A DNA stretch of 64,000 nt, taken from contig CM054114.1 of the NCBI GenBank assembly GCA_028673005.1, positions 17,669,137-17,733,136 on the forward strand, written 5' to 3'. Every line of letters begins with the position of its first letter. Position 1 is the stretch's first letter. Under the pieces are notes generated by a model. The model was not told where the DNA came from. It made no database searches and worked only from the letters and a program-made list of their open reading frames with translations. This DNA is from Tanypteryx hageni. Lineage: Eukaryota; Arthropoda; Insecta; Odonata; Petaluridae. Made by a program: the position numbers and the translations under genes. This document shows positions 20,548 through 32,215 of this stretch, piece by piece.

Positions 20548-21470
20548 GTCGAGTGAATAAAAATTAAGCTAATGCTAAAAGCATTTGCTTCATATTGAGT
20601 GAATAAAAGTTTGCTTTTGCTTATAAGCGTTTGCTATTCAGTTTTAAGCAAATGCTTAAATTTTACGGAAGAAAGCTCTTTGCAACTTGTTTTTGTTTGC
20701 ATTTAATGTTTTACGTAGTTGAATTTCAAACTAAAAACATAAATATATTGGGTAATATTTTTTAAAAAGTTAATTAATAATTTTTTAAAACTATTTCTTT
20801 TATAACTGAATTTGATATTATCACAAATCATGGGTGTATTTTTATTCAATTAGTTATAGTAATTTTATCCTGTCATTTGCCTTTATAGTGATTTTGGATG
20901 CCACAAATTTTTCTGTCTTACATACAGTTGTACATTGTACGTGGTGATCTTCCCCGACTCCTATTTGAAATCCGGGATCACTTAAGTACCTTAAAAATAT
21001 TTATATCTTCTGTTTGGAAGATGGTACCCCGTCATCTCTATCTTGATATTCTCCGAGTAACAGATTTGAAATATTGGTACTTAACATTTTTTCAGAGAAA
21101 TTATATAAATTTTTATAACCGTTGGTTGTTGAAACTTTTCTCGTATTTTTTAACCTTTCGTGTCACCATAAATTACCGTATTTGTATTTAGGATTAATTA
21201 TCATGAAAATAGAGTACTTAGAAATATTGTAGCAAGCCCTTTACTTCACTTAAAAAAGTTTAAGCATATGCTTAAAGCATTAAGCAAAAGCTCGGTTTTA
21301 TTCACACAATTTTAAGCAAATGCTTAAGAAAATTCCTAAAAATAAGCTAATGCTTATTCTTTCTAGCAAAAGCAAATGCTATTCTTCTTATTCACTCCAA
21401 ATTAAGCATTTGCTTAAAAAGTGAGAGAAATCTTAAGCATAAGCATTTGCTTATTTTTTATTCACTCGAC
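20548..21470. mobile_element. MITE-like element with iterated AAGCAAATGCTT words
   Basis: The ends are inverted: GTCGAGTGAATAAAAATTAA at 20548 and the reverse complement of the right end, GTCGAGTGAATAAAAAATAA. The sub-terminal ~130 bp on each side is filled with variants of the near-palindrome TAAGCAAATGCTTA (for example at 20641, 21318, 21403, 21445), TAAGCTAATGCT and AAGCATTTGC. The centre (20700-21230) is plain AT-rich sequence. Flanks share TCATG, perhaps a short target duplication. Terminal repeats with clustered internal binding-site-like words are typical of a non-autonomous DNA transposon; I cannot assign the family. Confidence 0.65.
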
Positions 21471-21989
21471 TCATGATAACATCTTACCAGTTTACTTATT
21501 TTTTTAAACATTGTCATACAAAATCTTTAAATTCTTGTATTGTTGTTGCTCCTTCCAAGTATGGCTTCTGTGATATTCTGACCATGCTGACGGCAGTGTG
21601 TTTTTGTTTTGTTGGTTGAATAATCAATCGTAGTCAAAATTACAAAAATGTGTGAGGACATCTGTTCACATTAACTATAATTATTAACAAACAAGTGTTA
21701 CAGATAGCAAAGTGACTCCAGTTATCGTAGCAAAAACTTAAAAGAGTTACAACGATAATGCTAGTTGCAACATTTTACAAGTATTACAAAGATTTCTAGA
21801 TCTATGTACTGCTTTTTGGACAGAAAACTATTGTTAAACTTAGCAACTCAGAAACATTGTTTTTTATATTTACAGAGAATTTAGTTAACTTTTTCAAATG
21901 AAACTGTTGTATAGAAATTTAATTCATACTCATAGCATTGTGTCTTGACAATTTCCTGTGACTCACGATTTCTTATCTGATATTTTCAG

Positions 21990-22069
21990 AAGAGTTGCTC
22001 CAAGAGTTTCTTACGAGAACATTACAAACATCTAGTCGACCACAGAGCTGATACCAAGGAAGAATATCG
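21990..22069 (+). CDS. Putative exon (exon 3 of the coiled-coil gene or separate)
   Basis: TGATATTTTCAG|AAGAG starts an 80-bp segment ending CG|GTGAGAG. In phase 0 it reads KSCSKSFLREHYKHLVDHRA then DTKEEYR, and joins in phase 2 to the segment at 23265 (ATTEEAVR, stop). In phase 2, which fits the donor at 17145, it reads GRVAPRVSYENITNI and stops. Both splice sites are good, but which reading is real cannot be settled from sequence alone. Confidence 0.35.
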
Positions 22070-22456
22070 GTGAGAGTAATCGATTTTTGTTACAAAATAG
22101 AATAAATGAGCTTCCCACTTTGTGTTGTGTTTATCAGTTTGATTGTTGTATGTGATATTCTCATTCAAAACTTGCAATTTGTCAAATGGCATTCCAATGT
22201 CTCCAATCTATTTATTTATTCATGTAAAAGAATTTTTTGGAATTTAAAGCATTTGAGAACATTTTTCCAATATAGATTTTTGCTTGTACTGGTAGATGTT
22301 TAGAAATAGGATTTCTACCTAACAAAAATTACAGAAAATTTTTAAATTTTAATCACATGATACAATAAGTAGCATATAAATTTGTCATATATTTGGCAAT
22401 TAGCCAAAGTATTTACATATTTAACCAGCAATATTTTCAATACGTAAAAATGGAAT

Positions 22457-22690
22457 ATACACTAATCCCCCGATATCCGCGAGGGATGCGTTACAATTTG
22501 TAAATCCTCCAAATAGCTATTTAAAAAAGTATTTTGTAAATGCTAAACATTTTTTATATTAAAATTCAGGGAGATTCATAATTATTGATAAAGATTTAAA
22601 TAAGAATAATTTGTTTTGCTGATTTTACCTAAAATTAATAATGTCCATGAAAGGGTTTAATCATCGGAGGGGCAATGTACTGTGTGAATG
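22457..22690. mobile_element. Decayed Tigger-like MITE end
   Basis: CCCCCGATATCCGCGAGGGA followed by TGCGTTACA near 22468 closely resembles the termini of many Tigger/pogo-derived MITEs. A weak inverted counterpart (CATCGGAGGGGCAATGTA) occurs near 22663. Confidence 0.4.
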
Positions 22691-23264
22691 GAGAGCTTGT
22701 AATGCCAGCAGTTTTGATTCAGGAAATGTAATTACTACTTATTCAGTCAATTAATTTCAAATCGTTAAATTTTGTGCATTTACTGTTTTTACCTGGATAT
22801 AAGAATTTGTTTTATTTTAAGAACAAGTACTAGTAATGTATTTCTAAGAAACCATAATATTTTTTCTTGAAGTCACTCATTTGTTTTGAAAACATCCATT
22901 TTTAATATTTAATCATCACTTAGTCTGAAATTTGCTTAAGTACAACTAAATATTTGTGATGCTGTATATTTAACCCCCTTTTTCAACTTGATTGCTCAGG
23001 TTATTGTTGAAAAATTTTGAAATCCAACCAAGGAAATTATTCTGCATGATACAAAATATTTCAGCTTAATACTTACAATTTTAAAAAAGTTGTCATCTTT
23101 TTGATTTATGCAAATTGCAAGAATTTATAAAAACTTAAGAGGAAAAAAGTTATTTAGGTAAATACAGTGAATGCAATGTATTATTTAACTAATGACACAT
23201 TTAAAAAGTTTTTGGCTAAACAAACTAGATGTTCATTTTATATATTCTGCATTAATGTTTTCAG

Positions 23265-23292
23265 TGCAACTACTGAGGAAGCAGTCCGGTGA
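23265..23292 (+). CDS. Putative terminal exon segment
   Basis: After ATTAATGTTTTCAG the frame completing the codon split at 22069 reads R-ATTEEAVR and ends in TGA. A possible polyadenylation signal follows (AATAAA near 23587 and again near 23599). It is very short and depends on the exon at 21990 being real. Confidence 0.25.
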
Positions 23293-23964
23293 AATGAAGA
23301 AAGTATGTGCTTATAGTGGTTGGTGAAGAATTGGAGCTTCCAGTATCCAGGATTATGGGAGTGATAGAAGCAGAGAAGTTTTATAATGGAAGTGACAGAG
23401 CAGAGAGCGGATGGGAGGATTTTGCAGCCGTGCCTATATAAAAAATCCCCCAAGTCCAACATACCTAACATAGTGGCCGGGACAAGCTTCTGGAGTTGGT
23501 GTTGAGAAAGTGAAAAAACTAAGTTCGTTGTATTCTTTTATTTGCATTATGAAAATTGAACATTGTGATGATACAAATTGTACTTAATAAAAAATAACAA
23601 TAAACGACAAGATTCATTATTACAAAAACAAGTAATATTTCATGTGTTGTTTCTGTTGTCTTCAAAAAAGGGATGAGGGAAAAAATCCCTACCCTCCAAA
23701 CGTGGGTGCAAGAGCAAAAAGGAGTGCATCCATGGCTAGATTAAATAAGATGGAATGAAGGAGAGTTGTTTAGACCCAGGTGATGAAAACTGGTCTGTTC
23801 ACAAAAGAAAAACAGTTGCAGTAAATGGAATGGCAAGAACTGTTACATTTGGATTAAAAAGACAAAAAATTCATGATTGCTCTGAAAAACTTATTACACA
23901 TTGAAAAAGAACTGGAAACTCGTGAAAATGCTCATAAAATCAGACATGATTTTTAAGACAGCTG

Positions 23965-26199
23965 TTAAAAACGGCAAAAATAACAGTTAAAATAACTGTT
24001 GAATATTTTTGGGAATTTTATTGGTTGACAGAACTTAAATAGCCATCCATAAGGATGTAGAAAGCTTATTTTAACCTTATCTGTATCTTCATTCACATTC
24101 AAAACACATCCTAGCCACCAGTGACCATCATACATGCATGCAACAAACCCTGTTGTATCAGTGAGCTCTGGTTCATGTTGCTTTTTCGTCAGTGATTCCT
24201 CTTTTACTTCATGAGAATTTGAAAAGACTTTCACTTTAAAGGTACTATGGCTATCTGGCATAACACAGTGTAGCTTTTGTGTACCTGCAATTGTGCGAAT
24301 GTTTTCAAAACGCTTTTGAAGGAGGGAATCCTCTTCATCATATTCCATATTAGTGTGATAATGAAAGTGACACAATGTAATGTTTTTTGAACACCATTCA
24401 AATAATTGTCTTGGTGTCATGATCTGCAAGTTGTATGAACACTGCAAACTAGCACGGGCAGCAAGTCTCTTGACAGTACCTGCTATACCATCACATGGTC
24501 CTTTGCCCTGTGATGTGGCGAAGAAATGCCACTCTGCTGAGACATTGAAATCTGTATGATGGTAACATAGGTTAACAAAATTCATCCGGTTTTTACATTG
24601 CGCTGCAGAGCCATCAGAAATGTAATAAATATGCTTAGGTGTTCTATTAAAATTGGACGTCAGAAACTTTATTAAATGGCTTTGGAAAAGATGCACACTG
24701 ACAGTATCATGCCGAAGGCATTCTGATATTATAACAAAAGAAATGTGATCTATTGCAAAGGTTTCAGGATTTCTGTAATAAGCTACAAAGGGATGAATTG
24801 TGGCTTGTGCATTGTTCCAATGGAACCCCTGCACCTCATCCTGAAGAACAAATGCATAATTCTCTGCAAAATCACATATGATAATGTATTCATTGTCAAA
24901 AAGCTTCTCTTTCAATTCTGTTAAAAAGTGAGACTGCTGGGCTGCTATGAAAGAATGCGGCAAGAGATTTTGTAATTTTTTCTCGAAGATTTCCAAAAAT
25001 TCTTGTACAGAAGTGATAACTGTTTGGAGTGTAGTTCTATCTGTAGATGTCCATATTTTGCATGTTATTTCATCAATTCCATTTACATAAAAGAGATTAG
25101 CTAAGCGTTCTGTTAAATGAGATGTACCAGGGCAGCTCTCACACGATGACAGGTAACACATTGGCTGTGGAGGATTACAAATTATTTGAGAAAGACAGTC
25201 TTTGTAACTGTTAAGTGGAAAGTCTTCATCACATGTCAACTCTTTTAACCTAGAACCTTCCAACATTAGTTTAACATTTTGATATATACTGCAAATACAC
25301 ACACTATGGGTACCACTTGCACCAGCCAGAACACAGTTCTTGGGACGCAATTCACAAAACTTTCATAGTCCTATTTTCAGCTCTGGATTCTTATCTTTAA
25401 ATGATTTATACACCTCTTTAAGATTTCCTAAAACCAAACACTTCTGTTTATGAGCCCTGGTTCCATTTTCCTTCATAGAAACAAAATCCTTCTTCCCAGG
25501 CAAACAGCGGCTTATGTCATCACTGTTATAGAAAGCTCTCACATGGGTCACGATATTCTCACTCAGAATTCATCCAGGTCTAGGATTACGGGTTGCTAAT
25601 GTACCACATTCCTTTACTAATTGTTTTGCTTTTCTCACTAAATAGTTTGAAGCTCCAAATTCATTTTCAATCCGTCGAATGCTCCAGCTTTCCGGCAGAA
25701 CTGTCAGTATTTGAATCTTTTCACTATTTGTGAGACTACTTTGAAATTTATCTCTTAGTTGGCTTATAATTTCAGATTCTTGATTTTCCCACAAAAAGCC
25801 ATATCTTCTGTTTTCAGACTGGATACTTAAGTATTTTTCAGTACCTCAGTAACTTTATCAAACTTTTTCTTAGGGTATTGTTTTTCTTGCAATCTCTTCT
25901 TTTTAACTGGTGACTCACCAAGTGATGTAAGATTCTCATTTGATGCATGTAAAGCTACATGTGGGGCTACTAATGTGTTGGAGTAATCTCCTGAAGTCAG
26001 TGAACTAGATGACTGTAGTTCTGTACTCCCAATATCTTTGGATGAACTTGGAGCTGAGAAATGTGTTGATGGCTCTTGAATCTCTGATAGTTTTTCCTAC
26101 ATCTGCCACATATTTTTTGCCCTGTATTTATACCACTGATCTTCTGAACCATCCACATTTGCACTTTTCATAGATCTTTCTTACATCTTTCGTGTCCAT
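23965..26199 (-). pseudogene. Arthropod repeat-associated protein with D...D...D motif and C-terminal SH3/Tudor-like segment
   Basis: The minus strand starts MDTKDVRKIYEKCKCGWF (26199), shifts frame, and passes through a Ser-rich linker with KKKR (26100-25830) and a helical part (25794-25573). It then runs across two in-frame TGA codons (25570-25572 and 25363-25365) into a 461-codon open frame. That frame has a Cys-rich patch (CNPPQPMC, CESC), CDFAENYAFVLQDEVQGFHW (Asp near residue 160), YYISDGSAAQCKNRMNFVN (Asp ~246) and WHFFATSQGKGPCDGIAG (Asp ~287). Near the end FVACMYDGHWWLGCV resembles a small SH3/Tudor-like fold. I recognise this as a family seen repeatedly in arthropod assemblies without an established function. 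The spaced Asp residues suggest an RNase H-like transposase, which is inference. Two nonsense codons and two frameshifts make it a recent pseudogene. Confidence 0.6.
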
Positions 26200-26254
26200 C
26201 TTCCTTAAAGCCTATGGCACAAATGTTGTAATTACTGAGTAATCATGTAGACCA

Positions 26255-26362
26255 ACTAACCAATAACATATGTTCTTATTACCACCTATCACAGTAAGCT
26301 ATAAATGTCAGCTAGCCAATAACATACATTGTTATTATGACCAATCACAGTACAAGTTATGA
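26255..26362. repeat. Short imperfect tandem repeat
   Basis: CCAATAACATATGTTCTTAT with CCTATCACAGTA is repeated about 60 bp later as CCAATAACATACATTGTTAT with CCAATCACAGTA. It lies just upstream (minus sense) of the start codon of the gene at 23965-26199. Confidence 0.6.
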
Positions 26363-26786
26363 AGGACAGTCTAGGAATTCAAGTATTCATCACTCACTAC
26401 CAGTCAGTGTATAATTAACCACCAGTGAGATAATACTATTTGTTAACTGTATGTTGCCAAAGCTTGGATCAGATAATATTAGATATTGTCAGTTTCTGTG
26501 ATAAATATACATGAGATAATATTTAAATGTGTTAATGAGAAAACAGTTACTCAGAAGATGGATTTTGAGAAAGTGCTTTATTGCTGTAATCCTTTTAAAG
26601 TGAACCACATTATGATCTAAATTTGCCTCTGGTATTGGCAGAGTGGCCTTAATTAATGTTCAGAAAAGAGTAAAATAGTAATGTACTTCATTTGTGTCAT
26701 AAATTCCATTATTGTAAACATCTGAAGATGTGCTTTCTATGAAAAATCAAGATGTTTACGTGAAACAATTTACAATATGTCATAAC

Positions 26787-29447
26787 TAGACTGCGGATTT
26801 TTAGGTTCTAAAAATTAAGTTTTAGGCGACTAAAATAGCCTCTTTAAGTAGCTTAATTAGGCTTTATAAAACGTAAAATAGGCTCTAAAAACTACTTCCA
26901 AAAATTACCAGTCAACGAAGCATTATTGATTTGTGTTTTCAAAAAACAAAAATATTTTACTACTATGCATTGAAACTTATTCTTATGGTTAATTTACCAT
27001 GTGTTACAGAGAAAATAATATCTACATTACATATAGTAATACTGACTGAAAACACTCTTCAAGTATATATTTAAGTACTATGCAGAATGTTTGACAAACT
27101 GTTTCATTCGGAATTCCCATAATGAATTTGTCACCTCTTTGCGTTTATTCCACAAATTTCCCGTAGTTGGCCTCACAGTAAATGACAAGCACCTTTTCTA
27201 AGTTTTCTAGCACAAAACTATGGCATTTGTCAGTTAATATCATCTTGTAAGCAAAAAAAGAACGTTCGACATCAACTGATGTGACGGGGGCAAACTACAA
27301 CTTAGGTGCATGTTGAAATGAAATTTTGCCCACAACTTCACTGGATTTTCCTGCCAGTATATCTGCTGCTGTATATAGGCTCTGCAGACCTGAGTTCTTT
27401 TGTAGCACTTTTTCTAGTTTGGCTCTTACTTTTCCCCACTTCACCTGGCGCTTCCTTGATTTTTTGTTTCACTTCATTCAGCAAAGCAGTATTTTCATAG
27501 ATGGTTTTTTCTGAGCCCTCCAATTCAGCCATAATCCACACAAGGGATGTATAGTGGTATCTAATATACACCAAATCCTTGGGACTGGAGGGATCATCCA
27601 GCAACATTTTCGCCGAAGTGACACAGGCAGTATCCTCGGCTAGATTTGTCACAACTTCCTTGACATGAAGGATATGCTCACTGTAAAATTCAGCTGCTTT
27701 CAGCCATGTGCCCCAGCGGGTGAGCACAGGCTCAGGTAGCAGAAGGACATCGGGCAGTTTTTCTCGAAAAGCCTGTATTCTTGTTGGTGCCTTGACGAAG
27801 ACCTTCTTCACGGTGGAGATCAATTTGTTCACCTTGGGGAATTCCAGTCTTATTTGCTCTGCTACGCGGTTCAAACCATGGGCAAGGCATGTCACATGCA
27901 CAAGGGAGGAATAGAACACCTTGAGCAACTGCATGGCAGCAACCATGTACGAAGCAGCGTCTGTGTATAGGAGCAGCACTTTCTCTTCGTCTAGATTTTT
28001 GGGATACAGCACTTTCAGTCCGTTGTTCACGAAGTGTGCTATTGTTTCCTGGTTTGTTTTGGCAAGTTGCTTCGTGCAGATGAGGTAGGCTCTGGATGGC
28101 GCATCTGGGTCCAATTTCCCAACAACCAAGTTGGCCATGTATCTGCCAAGAGCATCAGTGGTTTCATCGACCGATATCCAAATATGTGAATCTCCAATGT
28201 CCTCCCGTATCCTGCGCATTGCGTCATCGTACGTGGGTTGCAGGTAATTCTTGCCTAGCGTTGACTCGGAAGGTACCGACTGATGGCAGTATCGTTCTAG
28301 GAACTCCTTGAATGTTGGATTTTCCAGTGTTCTGAATGGAATGTTGGCTGCCACAATTGCGTGACACAAATCTGCATAAAACTGATTCTTCTTGCTGGAT
28401 CCCTCAGAAGTTTTTGTTAAAAGCATCTGTTTCATCTTAGATTTGCGTTCAACATTTGCCTTATGTAGCACTCCTTGGATGTGCTGAGTTAGGTGGGATT
28501 TTTTATCACTTGAAACCTATAAAGAAAAATTATGAAGAAATAATTAACCTTAAAAATACGGAAATAATCTAATAAATATGGAAATGGGACAAAAATATAA
28601 AATTTACTTTACAGCTACGAAGGTCCGCAGCTGGATTGCTGGACATTTTGAATAACCACTTCTATAGTTACCATAAAATGGCTCGTATAAACAAAAGATG
28701 TGCATGGTTTTTGCCTCAAAGATGACAAGCAATTCACGGCCAATAATTCGTTGCAAGCCAGCATTATAATGTACTTACCTCCTTGTTGCATGCTTGACAG
28801 AAGATAATTTTTCCATCCGTTGTGAAGTACGGGAACTCTTGTAACCACTGACGTATTAAATAAGCTTTCGAACTTGATACTTTAGGCATTGCACTTTCAC
28901 AATTTTCACGTTCACACTTCTCACCTTTACCCTCTGCAGTCTGGAGATGGACTGCGGGGTTATTCTCGTTTTCCCGTGTCGCACGATATGACAATGTAAC
29001 AACGAGAAATAAACGCAACATCAGATTAAAGGCATTGTTACATTGTCCTATCACGTGACACTGGGAAACAGAATAACCCCGCCGAACGCGAGACAGGTCC
29101 GAGCTGCTGTTCACCACTTGATCGTGACCGTGGTGTGAAGGACATTTCCAACCCATGACTGAACATTGTACAGTCAGTTTAGAAAATATGAATAATACCA
29201 AAATCTGCTTTTATAGTCGATTATTTTAGAAAATTAGCCCTTTTTAGGCTTTTTTTGCATGAAAATACAAAAATAAGCATTAACGTCGAAATAGGCATTA
29301 TTAGACATTAATGTCAAAATAGGCATTTTTAGGCACTATAAAAGATACGTTTTCGGGGTTAATTATTCATGAAACGTATATATACAATTGTATATTGAGA
29401 TATCTACTCAGGAAAAAAAAAGTTTTTACCTAAAGATCCGCGGTCTA
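26787..29447 (-). mobile_element. hAT DNA transposon (complete, with TIRs and degenerate TSD)
   Basis: The left end TAGACTGCGGATTTTTAGG and right end (reverse complement TAGACCGCGGATCTTTAGG) are terminal inverted repeats. They are flanked by GTCATAAC and GCGATAAT, a degenerate 8-bp target duplication. Sub-terminal TTTTAGGC/ATAGGC words are repeated on both sides, as is common in hAT elements. At the paralogous position in the other duplication copy (48.26 kb) the uninterrupted GTGATAAT occurs, consistent with an empty site. The single gene inside is on the minus strand. Confidence 0.8.
27145..28889 (-). pseudogene. hAT transposase (CGGBP1-like BED finger), two exons, inactivated
   Basis: Exon 1 (28889-28779) reads MPKVSSSKAYLIRQWLQEFP and a finger with CQAC. 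A GTAAGT donor, a 262-bp intron (28778-28517) and a TTTATAG acceptor join CNKE to VSSDKKSHLTQHIQGVLHKA, completing the C2H2 BED-type finger (CxxC...HxxxxxH). The transposase core has WISVDETTDALGRYMA (first Asp), LLYTDAASYM (second Asp), CLAHGLNRVAEQIR and LTRWGTWLKAA. The end has the hAT dimerisation motif SVDVERSFFAYKMILTDK and stops at 27145. A one-base insertion in GGGGAAAAG near 27445 shifts the frame, and a TTG-TAG nonsense follows near 27290. The finger and overall layout match hAT elements related to vertebrate CGGBP1. Otherwise it is intact, so it was active fairly recently. Confidence 0.85.
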
Positions 29448-30966
29448 GCGATAATACATAATTGCGACATCTTATCTGCCACCTTAGTTTGTTGTCCAAC
29501 TACGGTGGTAATAAAACGGATTTCTAGATCGTTATTTTTTCATGTTATCTCTTACACAATGTAGAATTTACAAATAGATGGAGAGAGAGATTATCATAGA
29601 ACTTTTACAGAAATTATGTTCTACTTAGGGTAGAAAGATGACAAGAGGTCAGTAGAAATGGACGAACATAAAGAAACATTTGAAAATATTGAATAAAGGT
29701 TATGGAAACAAAAATAATATAATAATATATTTACTATATAATAAATTGAGATTATAATAAATATAATCACTACATTTTCAGGTCGCTCTAATGTAAAGAA
29801 GAATAATTCTAAAATGCTTGTTAGCAAATGTTGCCTCTGGACAGATATAAGTTAAAACACCCCCAACTAAATTGGCTTCGTAAATAATTTTAATAAAAAT
29901 TGCGGAAATATAAAAAGATGGGCCTATTATTAGTAGAACCGTTTTTTTAACAGTGATAGTCGTAAAACGTGAAACGACGGCAAGACTAATGGGGTGGATG
30001 ATCGCCCCCGTCATCCCCCGTGGATCCGCCAATAACTGCTGCTCTTCTTATGTTACGCGTTATTCATTATTTGAAAAATTGTCTCTTCTTGTGAAAAAGG
30101 GTGCCGACGTCTGTCCTAGGCGGCCGCCTAGATCGCCTGGCCCTATATTCGCCCCTGTACGTCAGAATTATTATATCGGATCTAATACGGTTTTTTATAT
30201 CTACTATTTCATTCAATCATTATCTATAATATACTGCCTTGGTTTTCGCCATGCCGTCTGCCCCTCTGTCTGTCTGTTCGCTGTTCTACAGCCCAAACGC
30301 GTACATAAAATAGAATCATATCTCGTATTTGGGCAAAATATCATCTTTTGCAGACCCCATTTTCAGAAAAGTGACATTGCACAAAAATAAAGTGTAGTTT
30401 ATTCTCCATGATTTTTAGAAACATTTTATTTACTCAGAAATGGCTGGAGGGAATTTTATTAAAATCTCTCCAATTGTAGATCCTGATGTCACAAATAATA
30501 CTGCTTAAGCCATATGACTCTTACTATCACTATATGGCTTCCAGTGGCATTAAAATCTACGCTAAGCGACCTTACCTAAGCCCTATGACGTCACGCATTC
30601 GCCGAGATCCACTTAAAATCTTACTACAGCATTACGGTTAAACTAATACCGAATGATATCTGATATTAGTGGATTATATCATTCATAAAAGACATTCTGA
30701 AGACATGAACGATATTGCGCAACATTAAGAGTACTTTTTTGTAAGATATTTTGAAAAATTCTATTTACTCAAAAATGGCTACAAGGATTTTGCTTACATC
30801 CACCTAATCGTACAGCCTTGCGTCACAAATAACACTAACTAAGCCATATATCCCAAAAATACTAAATATCGAATTAGATTGTCATCAAAATACACGCTAA
30901 AACATGCTTAACATACATCGACGGCGATACTCATTTATTTTCTCTCTCTCTGTCTTTCCTGTTCAG

Positions 30967-31194
30967 GTGGAGGTCCTGAACGTGTCTCCGGCGGGAGGCG
31001 AAGCTGATGCGGGTGAGGAGGGGGGCGGAGGGGGAGTGAGGGTTGCGGACGTAAACGCCGCCCCCTCGAGCGCCGCGGCGAAGGGCGACGCGGGGGAAGG
31101 GGAGGGCATGGAGGTTTCGCAGCCTCCCGCTTCGGCGTCCAGCATTGCAAACTTATTGGAAATTCTACTTGATCTGGTAGATCTGCTAGAATGA
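30967..31194 (+). CDS. Acidic terminal exon of the host membrane-protein gene (exon E, copy A)
   Basis: CTCTGTCTTTCCTGTTCAG precedes a 76-codon phase-0 frame starting VEVLNVSPAGGEADAGEEGG. It continues with ADVNAAPSSAAAKGDAGEGE and ends with the amphipathic IANLLEILLDLVDLLE and TGA. High GC (gene-like CpG-rich codons) stands out in the AT-rich block. The phase and Val start fit the donors at 937 and 45538. The Leu-rich C-terminal helix might be a short interaction motif (inference). The duplicate at 49775 has a premature stop, so this copy is the intact one. Function unknown. Confidence 0.6.
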   Translation: MEVLNVSPAGGEADAGEEGGGGGVRVADVNAAPSSAAAKGDAGEGEGMEVSQPPASASSIANLLEILLDLVDLLE

Positions 31195-32049
31195 GCCTAC
31201 CATCTGGTGAGCAAATATTCCATCTAGTGGTATATTAGAATTTCTGGCGATATCAATGAAAATTTGAAAGATTTCCTAGTAGTTTTTAAAAGTTGCCCTT
31301 TTTCTACGTGCCATAAAAATTTATATAAAGATTTTCGTATATTTTTATGCAATACAACTTTATTACCAAATAACCTGTAGTAAAGGCCCCCAGTGAGACT
31401 CAGACAGGTCCGAGCCATATCCAGATTTTGAGGCTCCTCACCGTAATAAATATAAAAATATTAGGCATTATGTAGCCCGCTTTGGCGGTCGGGGTTCGCT
31501 GAATGGTTACAGCGGATTACACTGGGGGTAGGAGGTTCAAGCTTGCATTACGTAGCACTCTTTCATAAAATATTCTGACCTCCTAAGGAAAAGATATGAT
31601 CCGCAAAAATATGTTGCCGACAGTGCTTTCCACCAAGCCAATAATGCAAAGCACATTCAAATGGCCCTCTAGAGAAATTCTTTTAAAAAGTGAGTGCAAG
31701 ATGAAAAATTCTCTGCGTTGCGTAAGAGGAGATGTTGGGATCTAATTGAGGGATTAAAATCGTTTATTAAAAACTGGGGAACTTGTGTCACATAATACTT
31801 GGATGTCCTTCAAATAATGTGATCGTATTGCACATTTGTTTTTGGCATGTCCTGTTATACATTCATTATTGATATTTCGATGAATAAAAAGATGAATAAA
31901 TAAAATTACCTATAAGCTAATAAAATATTTGAATAGACATTATTTATGAAATGCTCTTCTAGCTTTTGTGCAAATTGATTAATTATCGATTAAAAATGAA
32001 ACTGTAAGTTACATTCGATGTCAATTCATCTTTTTTGAAAGAAAGAAGA

Positions 32050-32215
32050 AAAAGGGCCCTCTTTCGATGAGGCCCCCAGATAGTGCCTGTGCATAAATCC
32101 ATCTTTGAACAACTGCCAAAATTTGAGGCCCCTTCAAGCTTGAGGCTCTGGCCAAATGCCCCCCCCCCACCCTTTTCATAGGGCCGGCCTATAGTTATAT
32201 TGCACCAGATAACCT
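32050..32215. other. No gene; C-homopolymer run
   Basis: A poly-C tract (about 9 C) at 32161-32169 lies in otherwise ordinary sequence. It is retained in copy B near 50971 with the same flanks. Confidence 0.6.

Noticed and set aside
29953..30390. 145-codon + frame and overlapping 84-codon minus frame conserved in duplication copy B
   Set aside because: Conservation is explained by the recent duplication; the + frame is shortened in copy B by a single change, and composition is not protein-like.
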